From assembly GCA_027887005.1 (NCBI GenBank), contig JAPCJI010000010.1, positions 1 through 43,303 of the forward strand: a DNA stretch of 43,303 nucleotides. Direction: 5' to 3'. Positions within the stretch are counted from its first letter, which is position 1. Each line of letters starts with the position of its first letter. The notes beneath the pieces are model-generated. The model searched no databases. It worked only from the letters and a program-made list of their open reading frames with translations, and was not told where the DNA came from. The stretch comes from Nitrososphaerota archaeon. GTDB lineage: Archaea; Thermoproteota; Nitrososphaeria; Nitrososphaerales; Gagatemarchaeaceae. The position numbers and the translations under genes are program-made. Shown here piece after piece: positions 1 through 7,704 of this stretch.

Positions 1-101
1 CCGACCTCTGCCTTTCCACCGTGCTTTGTGGCGTTCAGCAAGGCCCCTTCCTCGATGGAGGAAAGGACCTTCTCGGACAGCTGCGGCTTCTTGTCTACCA
101 T
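1..101 (-). CDS. gltX: Glutamyl-tRNA synthetase, N-terminal end only (runs off the left edge)
   Basis: Only the first 33 codons lie in the window. The ATG at 101-99 overlaps the stop codon of the upstream prenyl synthase (ATGGTAG). The visible peptide contains ALLNATKHGGKAEV, which resembles the start of archaeal GluRS, where a helical segment of the type ALxNAxKHGGKA precedes the class I catalytic domain. In many archaea gltX directly follows the prenyl synthase gene, which supports the call. The enzyme charges tRNA-Glu in the cytoplasm. With so little sequence the catalytic HIGH-type motif cannot be checked, so the identification rests on the short N-terminal match and on gene order. Confidence 0.7.
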   Translation of the reverse strand, partial: MVDKKPQLSEKVLSSIEEGALLNATKHGGKAEV

Positions 102-1105
102 TCCCGCTCTACTGCGAAGCGGGCGAACTGCTCGAGGAGCGCAGCGGCGTCCTTGTCGCCCGTCCACCTGATGCTCTTCAGTGTCCCCACGGCCTCCTTC
201 ATCAGCTCGTAGGCCCTCTTCCGGGCGTAGCCCACGGCGTCGTGGCTTTCCACCAGGGAGAGGATGTAGGCGATGTCGTCGGGGGTCTTGTCGGCCCTCT
301 GCTTGTTCATTATGGCGATTATCTTCTTCCTCTCGGAGGGAGAGACGCTCCCGAGGAGGTGCAGGAGGATCAGGGTCCTCTTCCCCTCGAGGACGTCGTC
401 AGATTTCGCCTTCCCGTACTTCTCCTGGTCTCCGACCAGGTTCAATGCGTCGTCCTGGATCTGGAATGCGACCCCGAGCTTCAGGCCGAAATCCTTGAGC
501 TTGTCCAGGACAACGTCGTCAGAGCCGGCGACTATCGCGCCCAGCCTGCAGGGGCTCGCGACCGTGTACCACGAGGTCTTCCTCGTGCACATCTCATAGT
601 AGTCCGACTCCTTCAGGTCCCACCTCCTGTTCTGCACCCAGCCCAGCTCCATGTGCTGCCCCTCGGTGGTCGCGTTGACCATCCGCGAGAACTCCTCGAT
701 GACCGTGACAGCGGCCTCGTGGCCGAGCTTCACCTTGTTGAGGGCGAGCGCCTCCCACATCCGGGCGTGGAGGGCGTCCCCGGTGTTGAGCGCGAGGGCC
801 TCGGAGTACTTCTTGTGGAGCGAGGGCTGGCCCCTTCTGAGCTCCGACCCGTCCTCGATGTCGTCGTGAATCAGAATCCAGTTCTGGAAGAGTTCGATGC
901 AGGCGGCGGTCAGCAGGGCGTCCCCCTCGGTCCCTCCCCCGGCCCTGCAGGTGGTGACGCAGAGGAAGGGCCTCATCCCCTTCGCCGGGCGCGAGGGATA
1001 GTCCCGCATCATCTTGTAGAGCAGGTCCACCTCCCTGATCGGGCTCGACTCCGGCAGGATCTGGTCGAGGATCAGCCGGTCGACCGCTGCCTTCACTCGC
1101 TTCAT
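95..1105 (-). CDS. idsA: Geranylgeranyl/farnesyl diphosphate synthase (trans-prenyltransferase)
   Basis: A 336-residue polyprenyl synthetase that would condense isopentenyl diphosphate with allylic diphosphates to make the C15-C20 chains of archaeal ether lipids. The first Asp-rich motif is DDIED at residues 81-85, preceded by the substrate-binding KGMRP and followed by an RRGQPSLH segment. The second motif reads QDDALNL, with Asn where a third Asp is often found, a variant known in other prenyl synthases. I start at ATG 1105, which has AGGAGG just upstream; the open frame continues further, but that part lies antisense-free inside the kinase gene and has no family similarity. A TTG at 1126 is an alternative. 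It lies 29 nt downstream of the isopentenyl phosphate kinase stop and belongs to the same isoprenoid operon. The exact chain length cannot be told by eye. Confidence 0.9.
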   Translation of the reverse strand: MKRVKAAVDRLILDQILPESSPIREVDLLYKMMRDYPSRPAKGMRPFLCVTTCRAGGGTEGDALLTAACIELFQNWILIHDDIEDGSELRRGQPSLHKKYSEALALNTGDALHARMWEALALNKVKLGHEAAVTVIEEFSRMVNATTEGQHMELGWVQNRRWDLKESDYYEMCTRKTSWYTVASPCRLGAIVAGSDDVVLDKLKDFGLKLGVAFQIQDDALNLVGDQEKYGKAKSDDVLEGKRTLILLHLLGSVSPSERKKIIAIMNKQRADKTPDDIAYILSLVESHDAVGYARKRAYELMKEAVGTLKSIRWTGDKDAAALLEQFARFAVEREW

Positions 1106-1134
1106 TTCCTCCTGAAGGTCGGACAAGGCCTGGC

Positions 1135-1881
1135 TCAGGACCTGACTACTGTCCCGTAGAAATCGAGTCCCTTGAGCGCCTTGGAGAACTCGTTGCGCCT
1201 GTAGCCGGAGACGAAGCAGACCTTGGCCCCCAGAGAGGCCGCCCTGGCGGCGACCTCCAGCTTGAGCCTTATCCCCCCGGTGGCGTCGTCCCCGGTCGGG
1301 ACCTGCATCTTCCGGATCTTCGATGGGGTGAGCTCGGGGATGATGACCCTGGTGTTTTCTTCGTACACGCCGTCGACGTCGAGAGAGAAGACGCACCTAT
1401 CCGGTTTGAGCACCCTGACCAGGTCGAGGACCATGAGGTCCCCCGACAGCACCTTGAAGCCTCCCGGGGACGGAACGACGTCTCCGAAGGTCACCGGGGT
1501 CATCCCCGCCTTCAGGAGTCCTCGCAGCCACTGGGCGAACTTGGCCTTCCCGGACCTGGCGACTGCGTCGAAGGGAGAGAACGCGTAGGGGTTGAGCTTG
1601 TACTCGACCATGGTCTTGCAGACGAGGGCGTTCAGTTCGTACATGGCCGCCCTGGTCTTTGACACCCCCGCGGCGCTGGAACCAGCGGCGTCGGAGGAGA
1701 GGCCGCTCTGCTTCGCGACCACATGACCGAAGGACCCTCCACCGTGGACGAGGACGGCATCCTCGCCCGACGAGGCTATCTCCTCGGCGAGGGCGGAGAC
1801 GACGTCGGGCCTGTATGAGAAGGGCTTGGACTTGTCCGTGATGACCGAGCCCCCCAGTTTGACTACTACTGTTCTAGCCAG
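1135..1881 (-). CDS. ipk: Isopentenyl phosphate kinase, apparent CTG start
   Basis: Amino-acid-kinase-fold enzyme that phosphorylates isopentenyl phosphate to isopentenyl diphosphate, the last step of archaeal mevalonate pathways. From a CTG at 1881 the protein is 248 residues, the family's usual length. It starts (M)ARTVVVKLGGSVITDK, with the catalytic-type Lys at about residue 8, then HGGGSFGH around 46-53, whose His is characteristic of this kinase. The first conventional start codon in frame is GTG at 1722, which would remove 53 residues including the Lys and the His. An in-frame TGA lies about 45 nt upstream of the CTG and no ATG, GTG or TTG lies between. It overlaps the end of mevalonate kinase by 16 nt, so the two are translationally coupled. 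Function confident; the start codon is inferred. Confidence 0.88.
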   Translation of the reverse strand: MARTVVVKLGGSVITDKSKPFSYRPDVVSALAEEIASSGEDAVLVHGGGSFGHVVAKQSGLSSDAAGSSAAGVSKTRAAMYELNALVCKTMVEYKLNPYAFSPFDAVARSGKAKFAQWLRGLLKAGMTPVTFGDVVPSPGGFKVLSGDLMVLDLVRVLKPDRCVFSLDVDGVYEENTRVIIPELTPSKIRKMQVPTGDDATGGIRLKLEVAARAASLGAKVCFVSGYRRNEFSKALKGLDFYGTVVRS

Positions 1882-2795
1882 CTCTTGACGCCCCCCGTGG
1901 GAACTACCGCTCTGAAGGTCTCAAAACCCCGCGCCTTTAGCCCCGAGATTATCCTTTTTTCCTTTCCTTCGGGCGCCACTGAAACGACGCTTCCGCCCCC
2001 TCCTGCCCCCGTCAGCTTGGCGCCGTAGCTGCCCAAGGAGAGCGAGAGGTCCACCAGCCTGTCGAGAGACTCGTTCGAAACCCCCAGGGTCGAAAGGACT
2101 GCGTGGTTGAAGTTCAGGAGCCTCCCCAGCCCCTTGATGTCCCCCGCGGCCAGCCTTCCTGCAGCCATCAAGCTGACCTCGCTGGCGGCCTCGGTCAGGC
2201 CGTCGAAGAGGCTGGGGAAGGACTCCTTCACGCTCGAGACCCGGGAGATCTGCCTCTTCGTGCTTCGCCTCTTGCCAGAAAATGAAACCAACAGGGTCCT
2301 AGTTCCCTTGAATGCCACCTTCTTCGGGGCCTTCCCGCGTCTGAAGAGGATGACGCCGCCGAGGGCGCAGATGGCAGGGTCGACCCCCGAGGGTCTGCCG
2401 TGGATCTCCTGCTCCCCGACCATGGAAAGTCGGACGAGCTCCCCGGGGCCGAGCTTCAGAGAGCGAAAGCGTGCGAGTGCGGACGCTACGGCGACCATGG
2501 TGGAGGCAGATGAGCCAAGCCCTGCCCCCTCCGGTATCTGCGAAGCGATCGACACCTTGAGCGCCGGACTGAAGGAGAACTCGCGGGCCATGGCCTCGAC
2601 CAGGGCAGAGACGGGCGTCAGGGCCCGGGCGCCTGCCCCCTGGAACCTGTCCGAGACGACCCTGAAGGCGCTGGATTCGCGCACCTCGACCCTCACCTTC
2701 TTCGGGAGGGCGGCAGCGAGGGCCCAGGCGCCGTGGACGACGAAGTGTTCTCCCGTTATGATTGCCTTGGAGGGGGCCTCAGCGATGGATTTCAT
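1866..2795 (-). CDS. mvk: Mevalonate kinase
   Basis: GHMP-family kinase of 309 residues that phosphorylates mevalonate at the head of lipid precursor synthesis. The N-terminus APSKAIITGEHFVVHG is the mevalonate kinase signature. The ATP-binding GHMP motif PEGAGLGSSAS is at about residues 88-98, GRPSGVDPAICALGG contains the Asp used for catalysis in the family, and LTGAGGGGSVVS near 262-273 is the third GHMP motif. It starts 2 nt after the stop of the MEMO gene and runs into isopentenyl phosphate kinase. Together with the kinase downstream and the decarboxylase at the right edge of the window, it indicates one of the modified mevalonate routes that pass through isopentenyl phosphate. Confidence 0.95.
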   Translation of the reverse strand: MKSIAEAPSKAIITGEHFVVHGAWALAAALPKKVRVEVRESSAFRVVSDRFQGAGARALTPVSALVEAMAREFSFSPALKVSIASQIPEGAGLGSSASTMVAVASALARFRSLKLGPGELVRLSMVGEQEIHGRPSGVDPAICALGGVILFRRGKAPKKVAFKGTRTLLVSFSGKRRSTKRQISRVSSVKESFPSLFDGLTEAASEVSLMAAGRLAAGDIKGLGRLLNFNHAVLSTLGVSNESLDRLVDLSLSLGSYGAKLTGAGGGGSVVSVAPEGKEKRIISGLKARGFETFRAVVPTGGVKSWLEQ

Positions 2796-2797
2796 GG

Positions 2798-3640
2798 CTA
2801 CACGAACCTGAGGGACCCGTAGCCGACCACTTGGCTGTTGTCCCCCGTGGTGTCGCCGCTGCTTGCGTACTTCAAGAGCTCGCCCCTGCGGAGTCCGAGT
2901 GCAAGGGAGGCCTCCATCACGGTCGCGATGGGGCCGTAGCCGCAGGCGGTGACCTGGAGCCGCTCGAGGGTGGCGTAGAACGCCTCGGAGTCCATCCTCA
3001 CGATCGAATCGAGGAGCTCGGCGTCCTTCTTCCTTGCGACGTCTGCCGGCTCGTAGTGGGTTAGGTCCGAGGACGCCACCAGGACCGCCTTCCTTCCCCC
3101 AACTACGTTGACGATGGCGGAGGCGACCTCCTTGGCGGTGTCTGGGTCCTGGAACAGGAGCGATATGGGGAGAAAGGGGACGGAATCCCCGTAGATCTCC
3201 TGGAGGAAGGGGAGCTGGACCTCAAGGGAATGCTCGAGCCGCTGGGCCTCCGGGTCGAATGCCACCGCCTCCGACGACCGGGCCAATTGCGCAGCCGATT
3301 CCGAGTCGACCTTCATCCTTCCAAGGGGGGTCTCCCACTCGCCCTCCCTGAAGGTCGACACACCGCTCCCGATTCCGTAGTGGTTTGGGGCCACCACCAC
3401 TATGAGGTTCGGGTCACTGAGCGAAGAGACGTGCAGGAAGCTGTGGGCGGCCACCGGTCCCGAGTACTCGTAGCCGGCGTGAGGTGACACGACTGCGACC
3501 ACCTTCGCCCTGCCGGCCGGGGCCGGGGGGAGTCTGCCCGGACCGAGGGGGTGGAGGTAGCAGTCCCCTATCATGGCTGAAAGCTCAGACTTCTTAGAAG
3601 GATAGAATGAACCCGCGACGGCAGGTTTCCTTACGGCCAA
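2798..3640 (-). CDS. MEMO1/AMMECR1-adjacent family protein (dioxygenase-like fold)
   Basis: A 280-residue MEMO-like protein. It begins AVRKPAVAGSFYP, the hallmark opening, and carries SPHAGYEYSGPVAAHSF around residues 52-68, supplying one of the His residues of the putative metal site. Further conserved pieces are VVAPNHYG, ASSDLTHYE and the C-terminal ACGYGP. The fold is that of class III extradiol dioxygenases; no enzymatic reaction is established for the archaeal members. In many archaea it sits between uS2 and mevalonate kinase, exactly as here. The start is TTG at 3640; no ATG or GTG precedes the conserved opening. Confidence 0.9.
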   Translation of the reverse strand: MAVRKPAVAGSFYPSKKSELSAMIGDCYLHPLGPGRLPPAPAGRAKVVAVVSPHAGYEYSGPVAAHSFLHVSSLSDPNLIVVVAPNHYGIGSGVSTFREGEWETPLGRMKVDSESAAQLARSSEAVAFDPEAQRLEHSLEVQLPFLQEIYGDSVPFLPISLLFQDPDTAKEVASAIVNVVGGRKAVLVASSDLTHYEPADVARKKDAELLDSIVRMDSEAFYATLERLQVTACGYGPIATVMEASLALGLRRGELLKYASSGDTTGDNSQVVGYGSLRFV

Positions 3641-3673
3641 CGGCAGGCCGCCGCCGCTGGGAGGCGGATAAGT

Positions 3674-4342
3674 CTACTCGAGAATCTCTTGTTCTGGTTC
3701 TTCTTCGATCTTCGTCTCGAAGTCCTCGATGGAGTACTTCATGGGCTGGTCGGCGTTCAGCTGCCCCGCGTGTACGAGGGTGGCCCGTGCGAGCATCCAG
3801 AAGATGGCGGCTATGGCCTTTCGGCCCCTGTTGTTGCCGGGTATCACCAGGTCGATGTCGTCGGTTATGTTGTCAGTGTCGCAGATCGCGATGATCGGGA
3901 CCCCCTGGCTCCCTGCCTCGACTATCGCCTGGGTGTCCGACATAGGGTCAGCGACCACGACGAGTTCCGCGTCGAGGTGCCCGGGGTAGAGAGGGTTGGT
4001 GAAGGTGCCGGGCATGAACCTGCCTATCCGAGCCATGGCACCTGTCAGCTCGCAGAACTTCTCGACGGCGACCGACGCGTGCTCTCGGCTGGTGTAGACC
4101 ACGGTGTTCTGGGCGCCGGCGTGGGCGATGAACTTTCCAGCGATGTCGATCCTCTCGAAGGTCTTGGCGTCGTCGATCATGTGGAGGCCGTCGGGCCTCG
4201 GGCGGGTGGTGAAGATCTCCATGGTCTTGGTCCGGACCGGGGTCCCGATGCGGATTCCAGTCGCGATGAGCGCCTTCTCGCTGAGCCCCGGAGCGACCAT
4301 CTTGTCCGGCGACCCAGCTTCGTCGTCTTCGAACTGTGACAT
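3674..4342 (-). CDS. rpsB: Ribosomal protein uS2
   Basis: Small-subunit protein of 222 residues. Recognisable archaeal/eukaryotic uS2 (Sa) segments are GTPVRTKTM, a RPDGLHMIDD block, FIAHAGAQNTVVYTSREHA, RFMPGTFTNPLYP and VPIIAICDTDNITDDIDLVIPGNNRG split over about residues 150-172. The C-terminus is acidic (EEEPEQEILE). It lies between RpoN and the MEMO gene; RpoK and enolase, often found between RpoN and uS2 in other archaea, are missing. Confidence 0.96.
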   Translation of the reverse strand: MSQFEDDEAGSPDKMVAPGLSEKALIATGIRIGTPVRTKTMEIFTTRPRPDGLHMIDDAKTFERIDIAGKFIAHAGAQNTVVYTSREHASVAVEKFCELTGAMARIGRFMPGTFTNPLYPGHLDAELVVVADPMSDTQAIVEAGSQGVPIIAICDTDNITDDIDLVIPGNNRGRKAIAAIFWMLARATLVHAGQLNADQPMKYSIEDFETKIEEEPEQEILE

Positions 4343-4358
4343 TGTGAGTCCCCCAGGC

Positions 4359-4571
4359 CTACTGCAGGTCTGCCTTCCTGCTGAAGAACGGGAGGACCTG
4401 GTCGATCACGTCGACGGAGGAAATGAGCATGCGGCGGCAGCAGTACCTCTTGAGCCCCAGGGCGTCGAGCACCTTGGCCGGGTCTTCCCCGTCCTTGACC
4501 CTGGACTGGAAGGAGGCGAACTTGTCCCCGATCTGGTTGCCGCATGTGAAGCATCGGATTGGTATCATCAT
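4359..4571 (-). CDS. rpoN: RNA polymerase subunit N (Rpb10 homologue)
   Basis: A 70-residue zinc-bundle subunit of RNA polymerase that bridges the D/L platform to the largest subunits. The zinc ligands are Cys7 and Cys10 in IRCFTCG and the pair Cys44-Cys45 in RYCCRRM, the invariant archaeal and eukaryotic arrangement. Full length for the family. It follows uS9 by 6 nt and precedes uS2, the usual archaeal order. Confidence 0.97.
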   Translation of the reverse strand: MMIPIRCFTCGNQIGDKFASFQSRVKDGEDPAKVLDALGLKRYCCRRMLISSVDVIDQVLPFFSRKADLQ

Positions 4572-4577
4572 TTCTGG

Positions 4578-5009
4578 TTACCTATACGATTTTTGCCGTT
4601 TGCGTCTAGCACCTGGGCCGCCAAACTTCTTCGGTTCCGCTTGTCGCGGGTCACCCGATAGCAGGTATTTATTGTATGCATTCATCTTGTCCCTGAATTC
4701 GTTTCCTCTGACCTGGTCGACATATGCCCGCGCGATTGCCATCGCCGCCGCGTCAGCCTGTCCCATGAAGCCTCCCCCCGAGACGCTCACGTCCACGTCG
4801 TACTTCTCCCGGAGTTCTCCGACGACAGCGACAGGGCCCATGAGATGCAGTCTCGCAACCTCTGGCTCCCACATCTCGACCGGGATGCCGTTGACCCTGA
4901 CCCTCCCTGCGCCGAGCTTGATGGCGGCAGTCGCCCTCGACGTCTTCCTCGCACCGGAGTACAGCTTGGGGCCCTTCTTGACCGGGACCTTCGGAGTGGG
5001 GTTCACCAT
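4578..5009 (-). CDS. rps9: Ribosomal protein uS9
   Basis: Small-subunit protein, 143 residues from ATG 5009. It shows the conserved ARKTSRATA block, the central GGGFMGQADAAAMAIARA segment (in two parts) and the basic C-terminal ARRKRQKSYR whose last Arg contacts the P-site tRNA. A GTG 15 nt upstream inside the uL13 gene is possible, but the ATG lies 2 nt after the uL13 stop and gives the more usual spacing. Confidence 0.95.
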   Translation of the reverse strand: MVNPTPKVPVKKGPKLYSGARKTSRATAAIKLGAGRVRVNGIPVEMWEPEVARLHLMGPVAVVGELREKYDVDVSVSGGGFMGQADAAAMAIARAYVDQVRGNEFRDKMNAYNKYLLSGDPRQAEPKKFGGPGARRKRQKSYR

Positions 5010-5011
5010 GT

Positions 5012-5461
5012 CTACTCGTTCCACCCGAGCGTCTTGGACAGCTCCCTCATCGTAACGTAGGTGGGGATGGGGCGGGCCGCCTTCGAATCCTCAAAAACTG
5101 TGTACTTGGCCCCCTGCGCTCCTGCGGGGACACCGATGTGGACCCTGAGCCTCTTCATCGCAACTGCGCCCTTCGGCTTCTTCCTTGGGACCATCCCTCT
5201 GACCATCCTTCTCAGGATGTTGTCGGGCCTTCGGGGGTGGAAGGGCCCGTAGATCGGGTTCACCCTACTGGAGATCTCGAGCTTCTTCTGCCATTCCGTG
5301 ACGACAGACTCGCGGCTGCCGGAAATCAGGGCCTTCTCTGCGTTCACGACTATCACCCTCTTGCCGTTGAGCAGGAGCTTGGCGACCTTGGAGGAGAGCC
5401 TCCCTGCGATCTGGTTCGTGGCGTCCACGTACACCGTGCTTTCACTGGACAAGCATGACAC
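5012..5461 (-). CDS. rpl13: Ribosomal protein uL13
   Basis: Large-subunit protein. YVDATNQIAGRLSSKVAKLLL is the conserved N-terminus, followed by the GPFHPRRPDNILRRMVRGMVPRKKPKG block (about residues 72-98). Starts are uncertain: GTG at 5461, as given, or TTG at 5452, both overlapping the eL18 stop, and both short of the conserved region. Translation is probably coupled to eL18. Confidence 0.94.
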   Translation of the reverse strand: MSCLSSESTVYVDATNQIAGRLSSKVAKLLLNGKRVIVVNAEKALISGSRESVVTEWQKKLEISSRVNPIYGPFHPRRPDNILRRMVRGMVPRKKPKGAVAMKRLRVHIGVPAGAQGAKYTVFEDSKAARPIPTYVTMRELSKTLGWNE

Positions 5462-5795
5462 CGCTTCCCTTCGGGTATTTCTTGAGGAACTGTTCGACTG
5501 TCAGGGCAGAACCGCCGGAGGATTCGAGCTTGGCCTTCGCACTCGCAGAGAAAGCGAAGGCGCCGACGACCAGCTTCTTGTCGACCAGCCCGGAGCCGAG
5601 GACCTTGCCTGGGACAAATAGGGCGCTCCCTTCGCCGGCGAGCCTGGAGAGCCGTCCAAGGTTCACTTCGACTGTGGTGCTGTGCGGCCTCGAGAGCATT
5701 CGCGAAGCAGTCTCCCATATTGGGGCTTTGTACTCCTTCCCCGCCCGCTCGAGCATCACGGAGATATGCCTGTGAAGCGGGTTCGAGGAAGTCAC
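5442..5795 (-). CDS. rpl18e: Ribosomal protein eL18
   Basis: Archaeal/eukaryotic-specific large-subunit protein of 117 residues. The GTG start at 5795 overlaps the RpoD stop (GTGA). VNLGRLSRL, FVPGKVLGSG and the C-terminal QFLKKYPKGSGV are family features. A longer open frame continuing upstream to 6167 is only the shadow of rpoD in another frame. Confidence 0.94.
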   Translation of the reverse strand: MTSSNPLHRHISVMLERAGKEYKAPIWETASRMLSRPHSTTVEVNLGRLSRLAGEGSALFVPGKVLGSGLVDKKLVVGAFAFSASAKAKLESSGGSALTVEQFLKKYPKGSGVMLVQ

Positions 5796-6439
5796 TGAGC
5801 CGCACCTCCGACCGAGACCTGGATTTCCTTGAGCTTCTTCTCGAGGAGTTCGATGGCCTTGAGGACGATCGTCCTGGCCGGGAGGCCCCCGGCGGATTCG
5901 ACCATCAGGTTGAAGGTCCCTTCGGTCTTGCCGTCCGTAAGGACCGCCACTGTGCAGGGCTGCCACTTCGCATGCTCCTTCCCCTTGCCCAGCCTGGCGT
6001 AGGCTTCCAATTTCACCGACTGGCCCATGGCGAGCTTGACCAGGGGTATGGTCTCGCTGACCGGCCTGATCTCTCTGTCTTCGGAGACCAGGTCCCCGGA
6101 GTTGACGATCGAGACCTTTTCCTTCCCCTTGGCGTCGAGCACGAAGAGTACCCTGCACTTGTGGCATCCGAGGGGGTTGCCGCAGTCGCAGTCCTCGGGA
6201 AGGTTGTACCTCTCGAGGTCGGTCTTGATCGGAATCATCCCCAGCCTGTGCGCCAGGATCTCGTCGTAGAGGACGGAGGAGTTCTCGAGGATCACAACGT
6301 CGTCGATGGCCATGGCAGGGACCTCCGAGATGCAGAACCGCCTGACCGCGTTGGCATAGGACCGGTCTATCCCCTCCAACTGAAGGGTCACAGACTCGTC
6401 GCTGTCTGCCAGCACCTTTACCTTAACCAATGACCACAC
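5792..6439 (-). CDS. rpoD: RNA polymerase subunit D (Rpb3 homologue)
   Basis: The 215-residue assembly-platform subunit of archaeal RNA polymerase. YANAVRRFCISEVPAMAIDDV (residues 28-48) is the alpha-like dimerisation motif. A four-cysteine loop, Cys84, Cys86, Cys92 and Cys95 (C-x-C-x5-C-x2-C), sits in domain 2, where yeast Rpb3 binds zinc. The ferredoxin-like Fe-S insertion known in Sulfolobus and some methanogen D subunits is absent. Start is GTG 6439; TTG nine bases in is an alternative. It heads the operon D-eL18-uL13-uS9-N-uS2 and is divergent from uS13. Confidence 0.95.
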   Translation of the reverse strand: MWSLVKVKVLADSDESVTLQLEGIDRSYANAVRRFCISEVPAMAIDDVVILENSSVLYDEILAHRLGMIPIKTDLERYNLPEDCDCGNPLGCHKCRVLFVLDAKGKEKVSIVNSGDLVSEDREIRPVSETIPLVKLAMGQSVKLEAYARLGKGKEHAKWQPCTVAVLTDGKTEGTFNLMVESAGGLPARTIVLKAIELLEKKLKEIQVSVGGAAQ

Positions 6440-6500
6440 CCACTAGATTGCTATGCATGCCCATGAAGCGTCGCGTTTCGAACTTCGCGATTGACTTGAG

Positions 6501-6510
6501 GTTAAAAAGT
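6501..6510 (-). promoter_or_regulatory. Probable TATA box of the rpoD operon
   Basis: Read on the minus strand, ACTTTTTAAC lies about 65 nt before the rpoD start, which would leave a leader of roughly 35-40 nt. It is in the divergent intergenic region 6440-6621, which otherwise holds only the two promoters. Confidence 0.5.
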
Positions 6511-6586
6511 TTTAGAGGCATCGGAGGGGATTCCGCGACGTCCCGACCGGATTCGGTTTCGGATTTTTCACATGAGAGCGCCCAAA

Positions 6587-6596
6587 CCTTATAACC
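6587..6596 (+). promoter_or_regulatory. TATA box of the uS13 operon
   Basis: CCTTATAACC lies about 26-35 nt upstream of the uS13 ATG, the archaeal TATA-to-start distance for a transcript with almost no leader. Confidence 0.65.
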
Positions 6597-6621
6597 TTAG
6601 AGCAGTGGGCTGGTCAAGAAT

Positions 6622-7125
6622 ATGTCGACCCCCGCCGAATTCAGGCACTTGGTCAGGCTGGCCGGGAGAGACCTGGACGGCAGCAAGAAGCTGAACGTGG
6701 CCCTTTCCGACCTCAGGGGGGTGGGCTTCAATTTCGCTAACATCGTCACTAGGAGGCTTCAGATCGACCCGAGGGTCAGGCTGGGGACTATGACCGAGGA
6801 GCAGGTGAAGGAGGTAGAGCGGGCCATCCAGAGCGTTTCGACGTCTTCGCTCCCCCAGTGGTACTACAACAGGAGGAAGGACCCGTACACAGGGGAGACG
6901 AAGCAGCTGCTGGGCTCGGACCTGGACTTCGTAATCAAGGGGGACGTGGACGGTGAGAAGAACCTCCAGAGCTGGAAGGGGATCAGGCATGGCCTGGGGT
7001 TGAAGGTGAGGGGCCAGAGGACCCGGACCACCGGCAGGAAGGGGAGGACGGTGGGGGTCAGGAAGGCAGCCCTCATCGCAGCCGCGAAGGAAGCCGGCAA
7101 AGAGAAAGACAAGGAAGAGAAGTAA
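6622..7125 (+). CDS. rps13: Ribosomal protein uS13
   Basis: Small-subunit head protein of 167 residues. GVGFNFANIV with the helix-two-turns region, LPQWYYNRRKDPYTGE and the basic RGQRTRTTGRKGRTVGVRKA (residues 130-149) are standard archaeal/eukaryotic uS13. The tail is Lys/Glu-rich. First gene of the uS13-uS4-uS11 unit, with a TATA box close upstream. Confidence 0.97.
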   Translation: MSTPAEFRHLVRLAGRDLDGSKKLNVALSDLRGVGFNFANIVTRRLQIDPRVRLGTMTEEQVKEVERAIQSVSTSSLPQWYYNRRKDPYTGETKQLLGSDLDFVIKGDVDGEKNLQSWKGIRHGLGLKVRGQRTRTTGRKGRTVGVRKAALIAAAKEAGKEKDKEEK

Positions 7126-7128
7126 GAC

Positions 7129-7698
7129 TTGGGAGACCCGAAGAAGGCCCGGAAGCAGTACAGCAGGCCCAGGAGCCCCTGGAGGGCCGACCAGCTGGCC
7201 CAGGAGCTGTACCTTCTTGGGACCTACGGTCTACGAAACAAGAGAGAGCTTTGGAAGGCCCAGACCCAGCTGAGTTCGGTCAGGAAGCAGGCCAGGACGC
7301 TGCTGGCCGCGACGGAACAGGTCAGGCTCAGGGAGGAGAAGAAGCTCCTCGACAGCCTGCACAGGCGGGGTCTGGTCTCCGAGGGCGCGACCCTCGACGA
7401 CATCCTGAGCCTCACAGTCGAGGACTCCCTGTCAAGGAGGCTGCAGACCATGGTCTTCAAGAAGGGGATGGCGGTCTCGCCCCTGCACTCGAGGCAGCTT
7501 ATCGTCCACGGTCATATCATGATTGGAAAGAGCATAATCACGATTCCAGGCTACGAGGTGGGCCACGGGGAGGAGGGAGGGATCTCCCTTGTTTCGGGTC
7601 GGGAGCCCGCGCCGGCTCCGGAAGTCCAGCCTCCGGCCGAGGAGAAGGTTGAGGAGAAGACCGCGACGGTGACTGAGACGCCAGCGGCGTCCGAGTGA
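7129..7698 (+). CDS. rps4: Ribosomal protein uS4
   Basis: Small-subunit protein of 189 residues. GDPKKARKQYSRPRSPW is the archaeal N-terminus; the S4 RNA-binding domain covers about residues 105-155, including SPLHSRQLIVHGHIMIG. The last 40 residues are a low-complexity Pro/Glu/Thr tail. It starts with TTG three bases after the uS13 stop, a placement fixed by the conserved GDPKK opening. Confidence 0.96.
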   Translation: MGDPKKARKQYSRPRSPWRADQLAQELYLLGTYGLRNKRELWKAQTQLSSVRKQARTLLAATEQVRLREEKKLLDSLHRRGLVSEGATLDDILSLTVEDSLSRRLQTMVFKKGMAVSPLHSRQLIVHGHIMIGKSIITIPGYEVGHGEEGGISLVSGREPAPAPEVQPPAEEKVEEKTATVTETPAASE

Positions 7699-7704
7699 TA
7701 GAGT

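Noticed and set aside
26-1159. Long plus-strand open frame (377 codons) opposite the prenyl synthase and start of the kinase
   Set aside because: It is the antisense shadow of high-GC genes with clear family motifs and has no recognisable domain or promoter.
1106-1396. Upstream extension of the prenyl synthase frame
   Set aside because: It lies inside the kinase gene in another frame and has low-complexity Arg/Gly sequence with no prenyl synthase similarity.
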